Assembly: GCA_003609755.1 (NCBI GenBank)
Contig: AP017991.1
Coordinates: 2,745,501-2,809,500, forward strand
Origin: Planktothrix agardhii NIES-204
GTDB taxonomy: Bacteria > Cyanobacteriota > Cyanobacteriia > Cyanobacteriales > Microcoleaceae
Length of the DNA: 64,000 nucleotides
Direction of reading: 5' to 3'
The notes under the pieces were generated by a model. That model saw only the letters and a program-made list of their open reading frames with translations, had not been told where the DNA came from and did not search any database. The position numbers and the translations under genes were made by a program. Below are positions 47,741-56,911 of the stretch, one piece after another. Position 1 is the first letter of the stretch. Each line of letters begins with the position of its first letter.

Positions 47741-49243
47741 ATGCTTAGTGTATTAATTTGGCTTCCTTTGTTGGGTGCGGCTGTGATTGCCTTTTGGCCG
47801 AATTTATCGGGTAAAACGGCTCGTCAATTGTCTTTAGTGATCACAGTCGGATTGTTTTTATGGTCGTTGGTTTTAGCGGGAATATTTGATCCAGATAATC
47901 CGGCTTTACAGTTTAAAGAATATATTCCTTGGATTAAACCTTTGGGGTTAAATTATACTTTGGGGGTTGATGGTTTATCCTTACCTTTGGTAATTTTAAA
48001 TGGGTTATTAATTACGATTGCGATCGCAATTACTGATTTATTTATTAGTCGCCATCAACTCTATTATTCCTCAATTTTACTGATTTCGGCTGGGATTTCT
48101 GGGACATTTTTATCCCAAAATCTATTATTATTTCTGCTGTTTTATGAAGTGGAATTAATCCCTTTGTATCTATTAATTGCGATTTGGGGAGGCAAACGCA
48201 AAGGCTATGCAGCCACTAAATTTCTACTGTATACGGCCGTTTCGGGATTTCTAATTTTAGCGTCTTTTTTAGGAATTGTTTGGCTGACCCATACCCTAGA
48301 TTTTGATTTAGATACCATTAGTGCTACAGCCTTGGGAGTCTCATCTTTACCTTTAACCACCCAACTGATTTTATTAGGAGGTCTGTTAATTGGATTCGGA
48401 ATTAAAATTCCTTTATTTCCCTTCCATACCTGGCTACCTGATGCTCACGTTGAGGCTTCAACCCCTGTTTCTGTGCTGTTAGCCGGGGTATTATTAAAGT
48501 TAGGAACATACGGGTTATTACGGTTTGGTGTAGGCTTATTTCCCGATGCTTGGTTAGTAGTATCTCCTTGGGTGGCAAGTTGGGCTGTAGTTAGTGTTTT
48601 ATATGGAGCTTTTTGTGCTATTTCTCAAAAAGATATGAAGAAAATAGTCGCCTATAGTTCTATTGCTCACATGGGCTATATTTTATTGGCTTTTGCTGCG
48701 GCTAACTCCACCAGTTTATTAGGGGCTGTGATGCAAATGGTGAGTCATGGTTTAATCTCGGGATTAATGTTTTTAACCGTTGGAGTTGTCTATCGAAAAG
48801 CCGGAAGTCGAGATTTAGATATTATTCAAGGGTTACTCAATCCAGAACGAGGTTTACCCGTGATTGGTACTATTATGATTATGGCGGTAATGGCGAGTGC
48901 GGGAATACCTGGTTTGGTGGGATTTGTGGCAGAATTTATCATCTTTCGAGGCAGTATGGAAGTGTTTCCAGTACAAACTTTATTGTGCATGATTGGAACC
49001 GGATTAACTTCAGTTTATTTCCTGATTATGATTAATAAAGCTTTCTTTGGTCGCCTCTCGGAATCCGTGGTGAATTTGCCTTCTGTCCAATGGCGCGATC
49101 GCATTCCAGCTATGATTTTAGCATTAATTATTGTGATCTTAGGAATTCAACCTAACTTACTGGTGAGATTAACTGATGCTTCCACAACTGCTTTAGCCCA
49201 TACTCAACCTTTATTTGCTCAACATCTCGCGGAAAAAGTTTGA
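47741..49243 (+). CDS. ndhD4: NdhD4-type NDH-1 subunit (CO2 uptake)
   Basis: 500 residues, NuoM-like with about 14 helices. The key glutamate lies in LLFYEVELIPLYLLIAIWGG and the lysine in [26 protein letters not shown]. It lacks the C-terminal extension seen in the respiratory NdhD at 59481. It follows ndhF4 by 105 bp on the same strand, and cupB follows it, so the three are likely one transcription unit. Confidence 0.87.
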   Translation: MLSVLIWLPLLGAAVIAFWPNLSGKTARQLSLVITVGLFLWSLVLAGIFDPDNPALQFKEYIPWIKPLGLNYTLGVDGLSLPLVILNGLLITIAIAITDLFISRHQLYYSSILLISAGISGTFLSQNLLLFLLFYEVELIPLYLLIAIWGGKRKGYAATKFLLYTAVSGFLILASFLGIVWLTHTLDFDLDTISATALGVSSLPLTTQLILLGGLLIGFGIKIPLFPFHTWLPDAHVEASTPVSVLLAGVLLKLGTYGLLRFGVGLFPDAWLVVSPWVASWAVVSVLYGAFCAISQKDMKKIVAYSSIAHMGYILLAFAAANSTSLLGAVMQMVSHGLISGLMFLTVGVVYRKAGSRDLDIIQGLLNPERGLPVIGTIMIMAVMASAGIPGLVGFVAEFIIFRGSMEVFPVQTLLCMIGTGLTSVYFLIMINKAFFGRLSESVVNLPSVQWRDRIPAMILALIIVILGIQPNLLVRLTDASTTALAHTQPLFAQHLAEKV

Positions 49244-49338
49244 ATTTCTTGATAAAGTGGGTCTAAATAATTGAGTAGAAAATCAAACCCATTTTATCAC
49301 TTTTCCAGAGATTAATTTTAATTAAACCTTTAAACAAA

Positions 49339-50508
49339 ATGACCATTACCGATTTTAATACCATGTCTAAACATCCTCTATCTGAATATATTCATCGCCT
49401 CGAGTCCGGCGAAGCATTATTACTAGATTATCCTGAAAATTTAGTAGAAGTTGTCGGCATTTTAAAAAGTTATGGGATTGTTTTGGATGCCTATTCTAAA
49501 AATCTAATTTATATTGCAGATGAACAGTTTTTAGAATTATTTCCCTTTTTTAAATATTTCAACGGAGAGGTAAACATCAAAAAAATATTGCAATATTTGT
49601 GGCATGATCGGATTAATTTTGAATATGCCGAATATTGTATGAAAACCATGTTTTGGCATGGAGGAGGCAAATTAGATCAATATTTAGATTCTCCTGAATT
49701 TCTACTATTAGCAGAAACGGCTATTCAAGCCAAAACTAAGGGAAATTTGATCATTCAACCGTTACATCGTTTTTTCCCAGGATTTCTCCCCGAACAAATC
49801 CGACAACTCTCCTATTATAGTGGATTAGGTCAATTTTGGCGGGTGATGAGTGATATGTTTATTTCCCTTTCTGATCTGTATGATCAAGGAGAAATTAAAT
49901 CTATTCCTGAAGTGGTTAATCATATTTTATTAGCATTAGTAGAAGCTGCCAATAAACCGATTACCTATAGCGTCAAAATCAATAATAAAGTTTATGATAT
50001 CCTGCCAAAATCTGCCGAATTAACCTTTTTAATGGATACCGCCGTTCCCTACGTTGAAGCTGTGTTCTTTAGGGGAACTCCTTTTCAGGGAACCGTTTCT
50101 TATAATGCCCAAGCACAGCAAATTCCCACAGAACAAAAAGACTTTGCCTATGGTGCATTATACGCCGATCCTCTACCAATTGGCGGTTCAGGTATTCCCC
50201 CAACTCAATTAATGCAGGATATGCGTCATTTTCTCCCCGATTATTTACATAATATTTATCAAAATAGTTGTCGCGGGGAAGATGATTTACGGGTGCAAAT
50301 TTGTCAGAGTTTTCAAAAGTCAATGTTCTGTGTCACCACGGCGGCAATTCTGGGATTAGCACCCCATTCTATTAATACTAATGATCCCGAAGAAAAACAA
50401 GCTAATCGGATCTATTTGGAGAATTGGATGGATCGATTTTTAAACTCCCGTTTAGGGGAAGTTAATCAACCTACCTTCAGGGAATGTAAGCTATTTCCTG
50501 AACGTTAA
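49339..50508 (+). CDS. cupB: CO2 hydration protein, CupB/ChpX family
   Basis: 389 residues of the cyanobacteria-specific CO2 hydration family (e.g. YLWHDRINFEYAEYCMKTMFWHGGGKLDQYL, HRFFPGFLPEQIR, FCVTTAAILGLAPHS). CupA/B sit on the NDH-1MS complexes and convert CO2 to bicarbonate, driven by electron flow. Linkage to ndhF4-ndhD4 fits CupB (ChpX), the constitutive form. Start may be ATG 49339 or the ATG nine codons on. Conserved His and Cys could be zinc ligands, but I cannot assign them. Confidence 0.88.
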   Translation: MTITDFNTMSKHPLSEYIHRLESGEALLLDYPENLVEVVGILKSYGIVLDAYSKNLIYIADEQFLELFPFFKYFNGEVNIKKILQYLWHDRINFEYAEYCMKTMFWHGGGKLDQYLDSPEFLLLAETAIQAKTKGNLIIQPLHRFFPGFLPEQIRQLSYYSGLGQFWRVMSDMFISLSDLYDQGEIKSIPEVVNHILLALVEAANKPITYSVKINNKVYDILPKSAELTFLMDTAVPYVEAVFFRGTPFQGTVSYNAQAQQIPTEQKDFAYGALYADPLPIGGSGIPPTQLMQDMRHFLPDYLHNIYQNSCRGEDDLRVQICQSFQKSMFCVTTAAILGLAPHSINTNDPEEKQANRIYLENWMDRFLNSRLGEVNQPTFRECKLFPER

Positions 50509-50538
50509 AAGACACTTTAAAAGAGCGAGGATTGTCAA

Positions 50539-53232
50539 ATGTCAGCAACACCGGAAAGTTTACAAAAATTTATTGATTTCTGTAAAGAACATATCACAGG
50601 ACAGGAAAAAAAAGAAGCACAAACTTTTTTAGATCGTTTTTTTAAAGCATTCGGTTATGAGGGTGCTTTAGAAGCGGGAGCAAAATATGAGGAAGCGATT
50701 AAAAAAGGGAGTCAAAAAGGTAAAACTGGTTTTGCTGATTTAATTTGGAAACCTAAAGTTTTAATTGAGATGAAACAACGGGGTGAGGATCTTAATAAAC
50801 ATTATGCCCAAGCTTTTGCTTATTGGCAACGTTTAGTACCTAATCGCCCTAGTTATGTGATTCTTTGTAATTTTGATGAATTTTGGATTTTTGATTTTGA
50901 TAATCAATTAGATGAACCTGTTGATAAAGTCGCTCTGATTAACTTAGTAGAAAGAGCGAGTGCTTTTGCTTTTATGGAGTCAGGAAATCGGACTCCTGTT
51001 TTTAGAAATAATCAAGTAGAAATTACTGAAATTGCGGCGCGAAGAATGGGGGAATTATTTACCATTTTACAGCAAAGATTATCAAAACAAGCTGATTCTG
51101 AATTAATCGCTCAACGTTTTATTTTACAATGTGTGTTAGCCATGTTTGCCCAAGATCGGGGATTATTACCTCAAGATCTATTTATTGCTTGTGTACAAGA
51201 TTGTCTGCAAAATAAACTAAGCTCTTATGATATCATTGGGGGATTATTTAGAGAAATGAATCAAACCGGAATTACTCCGGCTGGGCGTTATAAAGGTGTT
51301 GATTATTTTAATGGTGGACTATTTTCTACGATTTATCCAATTGATTTAACCGAGAAGGAATTAGAATTTTTAGATGTGGCTGCGAGACAGGATTGGAGTA
51401 AGGTTAGACCCGCAATTTTTGGGAATATTTTTGAAGGCTCGGTTAATAAAAAAGACCGTCATTCCTACGGAATTCATTATACTTCAGAAAGTGATATAAT
51501 GAACATTGTTCGCCCTACTATTAGTCAGTATTGGGAGGAGCGTATTGAAGGTGCAAATACCCTTAAGCAATTATATCAATTACAGCTAGACTTACTCAAT
51601 TATAAAGTCTTAGATCCGGCTTGCGGGAGTGGAAATTTTCTTTATATTGCTTATCAAGAATTAAAACGCATTGAACAGCTTTTAATTGATAAAATTATGA
51701 GTAAAAAAACTACCAATATTGATCAATTACAGATCAGTTTTGTTACTCCCCATCAGTTTTATGGAATGGATCTTAATCCTTTTGCGGTGGAGTTAGCTAG
51801 AGTTACTTTAATGATAGCGCGTAAGGTGGCAATTGATAAGTTTAATTTAACTGAAGCGGCTCTACCTTTAGATACTTTGGATGATAATATTGTCTGTAAA
51901 GATGCTCTTTTTAGTGATTGGATAAAAGCCGATGCTATTATTGGCAATCCGCCCTTTTTAGGAGGTAAACATATTCGTTTAAATTTAGGAGATGATTATG
52001 TCGATCATCTCTTTGAAAAATACCCTAAAGATGTGGATTTTTGCAGTTATTGGTTTAGATTAGCCCATGATAATATTGATAATAATGGCAGAGTTGGTTT
52101 AGTTGCGACTAATTCAATTAGTCAAGGGAAAAGTCGCAAGGTTTCTTTAGATTATATCAATGAAAATAACGGTTATATTCACGAAGCCATTTCAACTCAA
52201 GAATGGTCTGGAGAAGCCGCAGTTCATGTTAGTATTGTGAATTGGTGTAAAATCAAACCTGATACTTATTTTTTAGATCATAAACCCGTTAATTTTATTA
52301 ATTCTTCTCTGACTTGTTTAACTGATGTAACCCAAGCTAAAACTTTAAAAGCAAATCTTAATCACTGTTTTCAAGGTGTAATTCCTAATGGAAAAGGGTT
52401 TATTGTTACTGAAAAAGAAGTTCAAGAATGGCTTGAAAAAGATATTAAAAATAAAGATGTTTTAAAATTATTTTCTATGGGAACAAATTTAGCTAAATTT
52501 CCTCATGGAAAACCTGATAGATGGATTATTGATTTTGATAATATGAGTTTGGAAGAAGCGAGTGATTATGAATTACCTTTGGTAAGATTAAAACAAACTA
52601 TTCCAGAAGAAAGAACGAATAATCGCAACAATAAATTAAAAGAATATTGGTGGCAATATGAAGGTAAAAGATTAACAATGAGAAAAGCAATTAAGGATTT
52701 ATCCTATTATTTTTCACTTCCTCGGCTATCAAAATGGGCGATATTTATTCCTGCTGAAATTAATTGGCTTCCTGGAGACTTAAATATTATTATTGCATCC
52801 GAGGATTTTTACATATTAGGAATATTAACCTCAAATATTCATCGTATTTGGGTAAAAGCACAAAGTTCAACTTTAAAAGGAGATACCCGCTACACTCATA
52901 AAACCTGTTTTGAAACCTTCCCCTTTCCGCAAACACCCACTAAAAAGATAGTTGAAAAAATCAGAGAAACCATGATTAAACTCCATGAATATCGAACAGA
53001 GCAAATGGAGAAAAAACAATGGGGAATCACCCAATTATACAACAATTTTTTTACCGAGTCTAGTAGTCAATTGTATAAACTCCATCAACAATTAGATAAA
53101 TTAGCAATGGAGGCTTATGAATTTAATCCCGATGATGATCTTTTAGAGAAATTATTAAAACTCAATTTAGAGTTAGCCGAAAAAGAGGAAAGAGGGGAAA
53201 AAATAGTGGGTTGTTGGGATATTTATCAATAA
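50539..53232 (+). CDS. MmeI-like type IIG/IIL restriction-modification enzyme
   Basis: 897 residues, one chain for both activities. The endonuclease part shows D67-x9-E77-x-K79 (FADLIWKPKVLIEMKQRG), the PD-ExK pattern with the same spacing I recall for MmeI. A helical region follows (90-340), then gamma-class N6-adenine methyltransferase: motif I LDPACGSGNFLYIAYQE (about 357) and catalytic NPPF (about 470). The target-recognition region is about 640-800 and the end (830-897) is helical. It would methylate one strand and cut about 20 bases away. All visible catalytic residues are present. AT-rich codon use and its place after a housekeeping cluster suggest acquisition. Confidence 0.87.
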   Translation: MSATPESLQKFIDFCKEHITGQEKKEAQTFLDRFFKAFGYEGALEAGAKYEEAIKKGSQKGKTGFADLIWKPKVLIEMKQRGEDLNKHYAQAFAYWQRLVPNRPSYVILCNFDEFWIFDFDNQLDEPVDKVALINLVERASAFAFMESGNRTPVFRNNQVEITEIAARRMGELFTILQQRLSKQADSELIAQRFILQCVLAMFAQDRGLLPQDLFIACVQDCLQNKLSSYDIIGGLFREMNQTGITPAGRYKGVDYFNGGLFSTIYPIDLTEKELEFLDVAARQDWSKVRPAIFGNIFEGSVNKKDRHSYGIHYTSESDIMNIVRPTISQYWEERIEGANTLKQLYQLQLDLLNYKVLDPACGSGNFLYIAYQELKRIEQLLIDKIMSKKTTNIDQLQISFVTPHQFYGMDLNPFAVELARVTLMIARKVAIDKFNLTEAALPLDTLDDNIVCKDALFSDWIKADAIIGNPPFLGGKHIRLNLGDDYVDHLFEKYPKDVDFCSYWFRLAHDNIDNNGRVGLVATNSISQGKSRKVSLDYINENNGYIHEAISTQEWSGEAAVHVSIVNWCKIKPDTYFLDHKPVNFINSSLTCLTDVTQAKTLKANLNHCFQGVIPNGKGFIVTEKEVQEWLEKDIKNKDVLKLFSMGTNLAKFPHGKPDRWIIDFDNMSLEEASDYELPLVRLKQTIPEERTNNRNNKLKEYWWQYEGKRLTMRKAIKDLSYYFSLPRLSKWAIFIPAEINWLPGDLNIIIASEDFYILGILTSNIHRIWVKAQSSTLKGDTRYTHKTCFETFPFPQTPTKKIVEKIRETMIKLHEYRTEQMEKKQWGITQLYNNFFTESSSQLYKLHQQLDKLAMEAYEFNPDDDLLEKLLKLNLELAEKEERGEKIVGCWDIYQ

Positions 53233-53245
53233 TATTTGACAGTAG

Positions 53246-53290
53246 AAACCCTGTTTCTGACCTCCAGCAGCGCTCCAAGAAACAGGGTTT
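53246..53290 (+). terminator. 13-bp stem after the restriction-modification gene
   Basis: AAACCCTGTTTCT (53246-53258) and its exact complement (53278-53290) flank a 19-base loop 14 bases past the stop. The sequence AGAAACCGGGTTTCT-type is itself a dispersed cyanobacterial repeat; pieces recur at 53332 and 59463. Confidence 0.7.
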
Positions 53291-53408
53291 GGTGCAATGA
53301 CTTTTGCTTCCCAACCGAGATTTATGGAGAAACCCGGTTTCTGAGTCCCACGCGCGACTATATCTAGTTGTTATAATAGATAAACCTGAGCATTAAAATC
53401 GCAAATGT

Positions 53409-53657
53409 ATGACAGCAAAAATACACATCAGCAACTTGGGTAATTCCTTAGCTTTGCCAATACCCGACTATATTGTAAAATTTTTCAATCTGAAAGCAGA
53501 TGATTCAGTAATTTGCAGTATAGAAAATGGAAAAATGGTCATAGAACCTGTATATCAGAAAGTTTCCAAATATACCCTAGATGAATTATTAGCAGGCGAA
53601 ATAGAACCCAGCGAAGAAATCTCTTGGGGAAAACCAGAAGGAGAAGAATTTTGGTAA
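53409..53657 (+). CDS. MazE-type (AbrB fold) antitoxin (82 aa)
   Basis: The first 47 residues form an AbrB/MazE swapped-hairpin domain (KIHISNLGNSLALPIPDYIVKFF with the SLAxPIP pattern). The tail, KYTLDELLAGEIEPSEEISWGKPEGEEFW, is the MazF-wrapping segment. Its stop overlaps the first codon of a truncated mazF (ATG-less, TTG start), so the pair was a normal MazEF operon before the toxin was lost. Confidence 0.88.
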   Translation: MTAKIHISNLGNSLALPIPDYIVKFFNLKADDSVICSIENGKMVIEPVYQKVSKYTLDELLAGEIEPSEEISWGKPEGEEFW

Positions 53658-53746
53658 ATTATATCCCCGAACGAGGTCATTTCATTCGCCTCAATTTCGA
53701 TCCTCAAGCAGGGCACGATTGGGGAAGACTTTTAACGATCGCGTAG
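53651..53746 (+). pseudogene. mazF toxin, only the first ~22 codons remain
   Basis: From TTG 53651 the frame reads VNYIPERGHFIRLNFDPQAGH, a typical MazF/PemK first strand, then leaves the family (DWGRLLTIA) and stops at 53746. Normal MazF is about 110 residues, so the toxin is dead. Confidence 0.85.
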
Positions 53747-53851
53747 ATTTGTTCAATGATAGTCATAATCTGGTTGGTGATCGAGTATGTTTATTGCTAT
53801 TTAATCTAACTGATTTCATGTTATCATAAAATCACTTGAGAGCACAAGGAA

Positions 53852-53980
53852 ATGACCATGCAAACTCAAGAAAAATCAGCTATCGAAAAGCAACCCAAAA
53901 CCGAAAAACGCTATTACACGGGGGGGCTAGGGGGGGAGGGATCTGGGGTAATACTTCTGGCCGTTTCATATCAGTATTGA
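53852..53980 (+). pseudogene. 42-aa frame, possibly a Uma2 N terminus cut by a palindrome
   Basis: ATG 53852 follows an AAGGA. The first 22 codons (MTMQTQEKSAIEKQPKTEKR) look like the start of a Uma2-type protein (EKRYYT normally leads to PEEYL), then the frame enters the G-run repeat and stops. Weak, as it rests on a short resemblance. The rest of 53747-54063 shows no gene. Confidence 0.3.
53917..53940. repeat. half copy of the C/G-run palindrome
   Basis: CACGGGGGGGCTAGGGGGGG is the right arm of the palindrome seen whole at 31530-31565. The left arm is absent. Confidence 0.75.
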
Positions 53981-54063
53981 AATGTTACAACCTATTTAGG
54001 ATTGCTATATAAAGGAGCAAAAGACGGCAAAAGAAAGACAAGAGGGAAGCCATGAAGGGCTTA

Positions 54064-54525
54064 CTACGGTTTGAAGGGGTTTTTAACTAAGTTGGAGTTA
54101 TAATACCGAGGATCGGAGGTGACTTCTTTTCCGATCCAATGGGGAATATTAATATTTTGATCTTCTATTTCTAGTTCTACTTCTGCTAAGATTAATCCTT
54201 GATTCTCTCCCCAAAATTCATCAACTTCCCAAATTAAATCCCCGATATTAATTTTATATCTGGTTTTTTCAATTAAAGGGTGATCGCATAATGTTTCTAA
54301 TAATTCTTGAGCATCATCAACGGGTATTTCATACTCAAATTCTGCCCGACTACTTCCTGTTGTTAGCCCTTTAATCGTTAAATATCCCTGACTTCCTACG
54401 ACCCGCACCCGCACCGTGCGACCATTGATATTAGCAATATAGCCTTGACGATAGGTTTCTCCCACTGCAAGCGATCGCCATTCATCCCCCTGAACTAAAA
54501 ATTTTCGTTCAATTTCTATTGCCAT
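54064..54525 (-). CDS. CYTH domain protein (triphosphate tunnel metalloenzyme)
   Basis: 153 residues. The signature ExExK is seen in AIEIERKFLVQ, followed by basic residues of the tunnel (RQGYI, RTVRVRVVG, LTIKG) and acidic metal ligands (EFEYEIP, WEVDEFWG, AEVELE). Members hydrolyse inorganic tripolyphosphate or bind triphosphates; bacterial ones lack adenylate cyclase activity in most cases. Complete, single gene. Confidence 0.92.
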   Translation of the reverse strand: MAIEIERKFLVQGDEWRSLAVGETYRQGYIANINGRTVRVRVVGSQGYLTIKGLTTGSSRAEFEYEIPVDDAQELLETLCDHPLIEKTRYKINIGDLIWEVDEFWGENQGLILAEVELEIEDQNINIPHWIGKEVTSDPRYYNSNLVKNPFKP

Positions 54526-54605
54526 TTATAGTGATCTAAAAAATTATCTGTTTATGATTATACCATAAAATTTTATATTTTTATCAACAAATAAAAAAAA
54601 AATCC

Positions 54606-54661
54606 CGTTGTTGCGCTGTTGTTGCGCTTCAGAGCAATCTTGAGGGCTAAAGCCCAACAAC
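54606..54661. repeat. imperfect copy of the GTTGTTGCGCTTCAG repeat
   Basis: GTTGTTGCGCTTCAGAGC is followed by GGGCTAAAGCCCAACAAC, mixing the two core types found at 3622 and 29230. It lies in the spacer upstream of cruE. A lone core is also at about 57969-57987 (GTTGTTGCGCTTTAGCGC). Confidence 0.7.
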
Positions 54662-54797
54662 ATACAACATCATGTTTATGTTAATAATAATTAATTTGCC
54701 AATAGCTACAAAATTGATATAATCATTATACGGTGAGCGTCATCGCTTCGTAGATTAGAAAATAATCTGGCTTTAAAATTTTAAGTTTATTTTATCC

Positions 54798-56807
54798 ATG
54801 ACTGAACTATTTAATCCTTCTGAAAATTCTAATGTTTCTCGTCGTTTTATTCTTAAACTATTAGGAATTAGTTCTGTTGGTGGACTCTTAGGTTATTCTC
54901 GATTCCATAAACCTGAACCAACAATTTTCCAGCCAAATATCCTGAATTTACCCCAATTTTTGACCCAACATAAGCACGTTGTAATTGTCGGTGCAGGATT
55001 AGCCGGATTAGCCTGTGCTTATGAATTGAGTCAACGGGGATTTAAAGTTACTTTATTAGAAAAATCTCCCCAATTGGGCGGTAAAATTGCCAGTTGGGAT
55101 ATTAAAATAGGTGATAAAACCTTTAAAATGGAACATGGCTTTCATGGATTCTTTCCTCAATATTATAACTTAAAATCCTTAGTTAAAGAAATCCAAATCG
55201 AAGATAATTTTAAATCCTTAGAATCCTACGCCGTGGTTTTTAAAAATAACCAATATCAACCAGAAGTATTCCGTCCCAGTCATTCTGCATTTCCTTGGAA
55301 TGTGGTGGATTTAGGGTTTTCTTCTGCTAATCGTTTAAACTGGGGAATTAATCTGACTCATTTGAATCATTGGAAAGTATTTAGAGAAATTGGTGGGTTT
55401 AAAATTCCCAATAGTTTTCAACGTTTGGATGACATTTCTGTGGCGGACTGGGTGAGTCAAGATTTCCCTCAAGGTTTGTATGATTTATATTTTCTTCCCT
55501 TTGCTAAATCGAGTTTAAATGCACCGGATAAATTGAGTGTGGGGGAATTGATGCAGTTTTTCCATTTCTATTTTTTTGGTAATCCTGAAGGGTTGGCTTT
55601 TAATGGAACTTGTCAAGATATGGGAACCAGTTTAGTCCAACCTTTAGTTAAAGCAATTCAACAAAAAGGAGGAGAAGTTTTAACAGATGTTACCGTGAAT
55701 AATATTAACTGGAATCAAGGAAAAATTGACTCTATTAGTTATTTTCAAGGTAATCAGATTAATTCAGTTCCATTTTGGGTAAAATATAATCCGATTCTAT
55801 CATTAATTGACCCCCCCTGCCCCCCCTTGGTAAGGGGGGGTGAATATCAGGAATTGGTTGGGGGTGACTGTTTAGAATATTTTGGGGCTGGAGATGAGGT
55901 TTATGCGGTATCTGGAGAGAATAATCAAGCTATTTCTTTACAATGTACCCATCAAGGTTGTACGGTACAAATGGCAGAAGATGGATATTTTCATTGTCCT
56001 TGTCATGGGGCAGTTTTTAATCAAAAAGGTCAGGTAATTTCTGGCCCAGCACAACGAGATTTACCAAATTATCAGGTAATAGAAAGACAGGATAATCAAG
56101 TTAAGTTAGTTGGTATTAATAATATAACCAGAAATTCATCTATTACAAATAATATCCAGGCAGATTATTATGTATTAGCGACGGATATTCCTGGGACGCA
56201 ACGATTATTTACCTTGATGAATGGGGAAATCAATCAACAGGTGAAACAACAAATTGAACAACTACAAGTCGCTGACCCCTTTGCAGTTTGTAGGTTTTGG
56301 TTTGACCGAGATTTCCCTTGGGAATATAGCCATTTTACCTCTTTATCAGGTTATAATTTAACCGATAGTATTACCCTTTATCATCGTATTCAAGAGGAAT
56401 ATATTAAATGGTATAAAGAAACTGGGGGGACTGTGGTAGAACTTCATGCTTATTGTTATAAAGAAGCTCAATTTCCCACACAAGAAGCTTTATTAATAAC
56501 TTTTGAACAGGAACTTTATGAAATTGTCCCCGAATTAAAATTAGCTACCCTATTACATCGAGAATTAGTCAATCAGAAAAATTTTGCCGGATATCCCCCC
56601 GGAAGTTATGCAAATCGTCCGGCTACAAATTCTGGGGTTACTAATTTAATGTTTGCGGGAGATTGGGTAAAAATTCCCTTTCCCTGTGGTTTAATGGAAA
56701 GGGCTGTTAGTAGTGGATTATTAGCAGCAAATGAAATTTTATATCAGGAGGGTTTGCAAAAACGCTCGATTTTTTCTGTAAATCCAGAAGGGTTTTTAAA
56801 GATATAA
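54798..56807 (+). CDS. cruE: CruE-like carotenoid desaturase/methyltransferase (FAD, Rieske)
   Basis: 669 residues. N-terminal twin-arginine-like stretch SRRFILKLLG (about 14-23), then an FAD Rossmann motif VVIVGAGLAGLACAYELSQRG (about 56) of the CrtI/CrtU type, EKSPQLGGK, and the MEHGFHGFF loop. A Rieske [2Fe-2S] domain is inserted at about 365-440, with CTHQGC and CPCHGAVF giving C-x-H and C-x2-H. The C terminus (LMFAGDWVKIPFPCGLMERAVSSG) closes the FAD site. This layout fits isorenieratene-synthase-type CrtU/CruE, which turns beta-rings aromatic. The next gene supports synechoxanthin synthesis. A palindromic repeat is read in frame just before the Rieske domain (see 55810). Confidence 0.75.
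   Translation: MTELFNPSENSNVSRRFILKLLGISSVGGLLGYSRFHKPEPTIFQPNILNLPQFLTQHKHVVIVGAGLAGLACAYELSQRGFKVTLLEKSPQLGGKIASWDIKIGDKTFKMEHGFHGFFPQYYNLKSLVKEIQIEDNFKSLESYAVVFKNNQYQPEVFRPSHSAFPWNVVDLGFSSANRLNWGINLTHLNHWKVFREIGGFKIPNSFQRLDDISVADWVSQDFPQGLYDLYFLPFAKSSLNAPDKLSVGELMQFFHFYFFGNPEGLAFNGTCQDMGTSLVQPLVKAIQQKGGEVLTDVTVNNINWNQGKIDSISYFQGNQINSVPFWVKYNPILSLIDPPCPPLVRGGEYQELVGGDCLEYFGAGDEVYAVSGENNQAISLQCTHQGCTVQMAEDGYFHCPCHGAVFNQKGQVISGPAQRDLPNYQVIERQDNQVKLVGINNITRNSSITNNIQADYYVLATDIPGTQRLFTLMNGEINQQVKQQIEQLQVADPFAVCRFWFDRDFPWEYSHFTSLSGYNLTDSITLYHRIQEEYIKWYKETGGTVVELHAYCYKEAQFPTQEALLITFEQELYEIVPELKLATLLHRELVNQKNFAGYPPGSYANRPATNSGVTNLMFAGDWVKIPFPCGLMERAVSSGLLAANEILYQEGLQKRSIFSVNPEGFLKI
55810..55841. 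repeat. C/G-run repeat inside the cruE-like coding region
   Basis: GACCCCCCCTGCCCCCCTTGG and the G-run that follows form an imperfect palindrome of the same class as 31530-31565. It is read in frame as DPPCPPLVRGGE, so the protein keeps its reading frame, inserted just upstream of the Rieske domain. Confidence 0.85.
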
Positions 56808-56911
56808 AATTGATTTCACTTTAATTCCGCGCAGGCGGAATTTGTTTGTGTAGCTGCGATTTCAAATCGCCCGGTTAATATAAATCTTCTATTAAAATCG
56901 CACAGGTTAAT

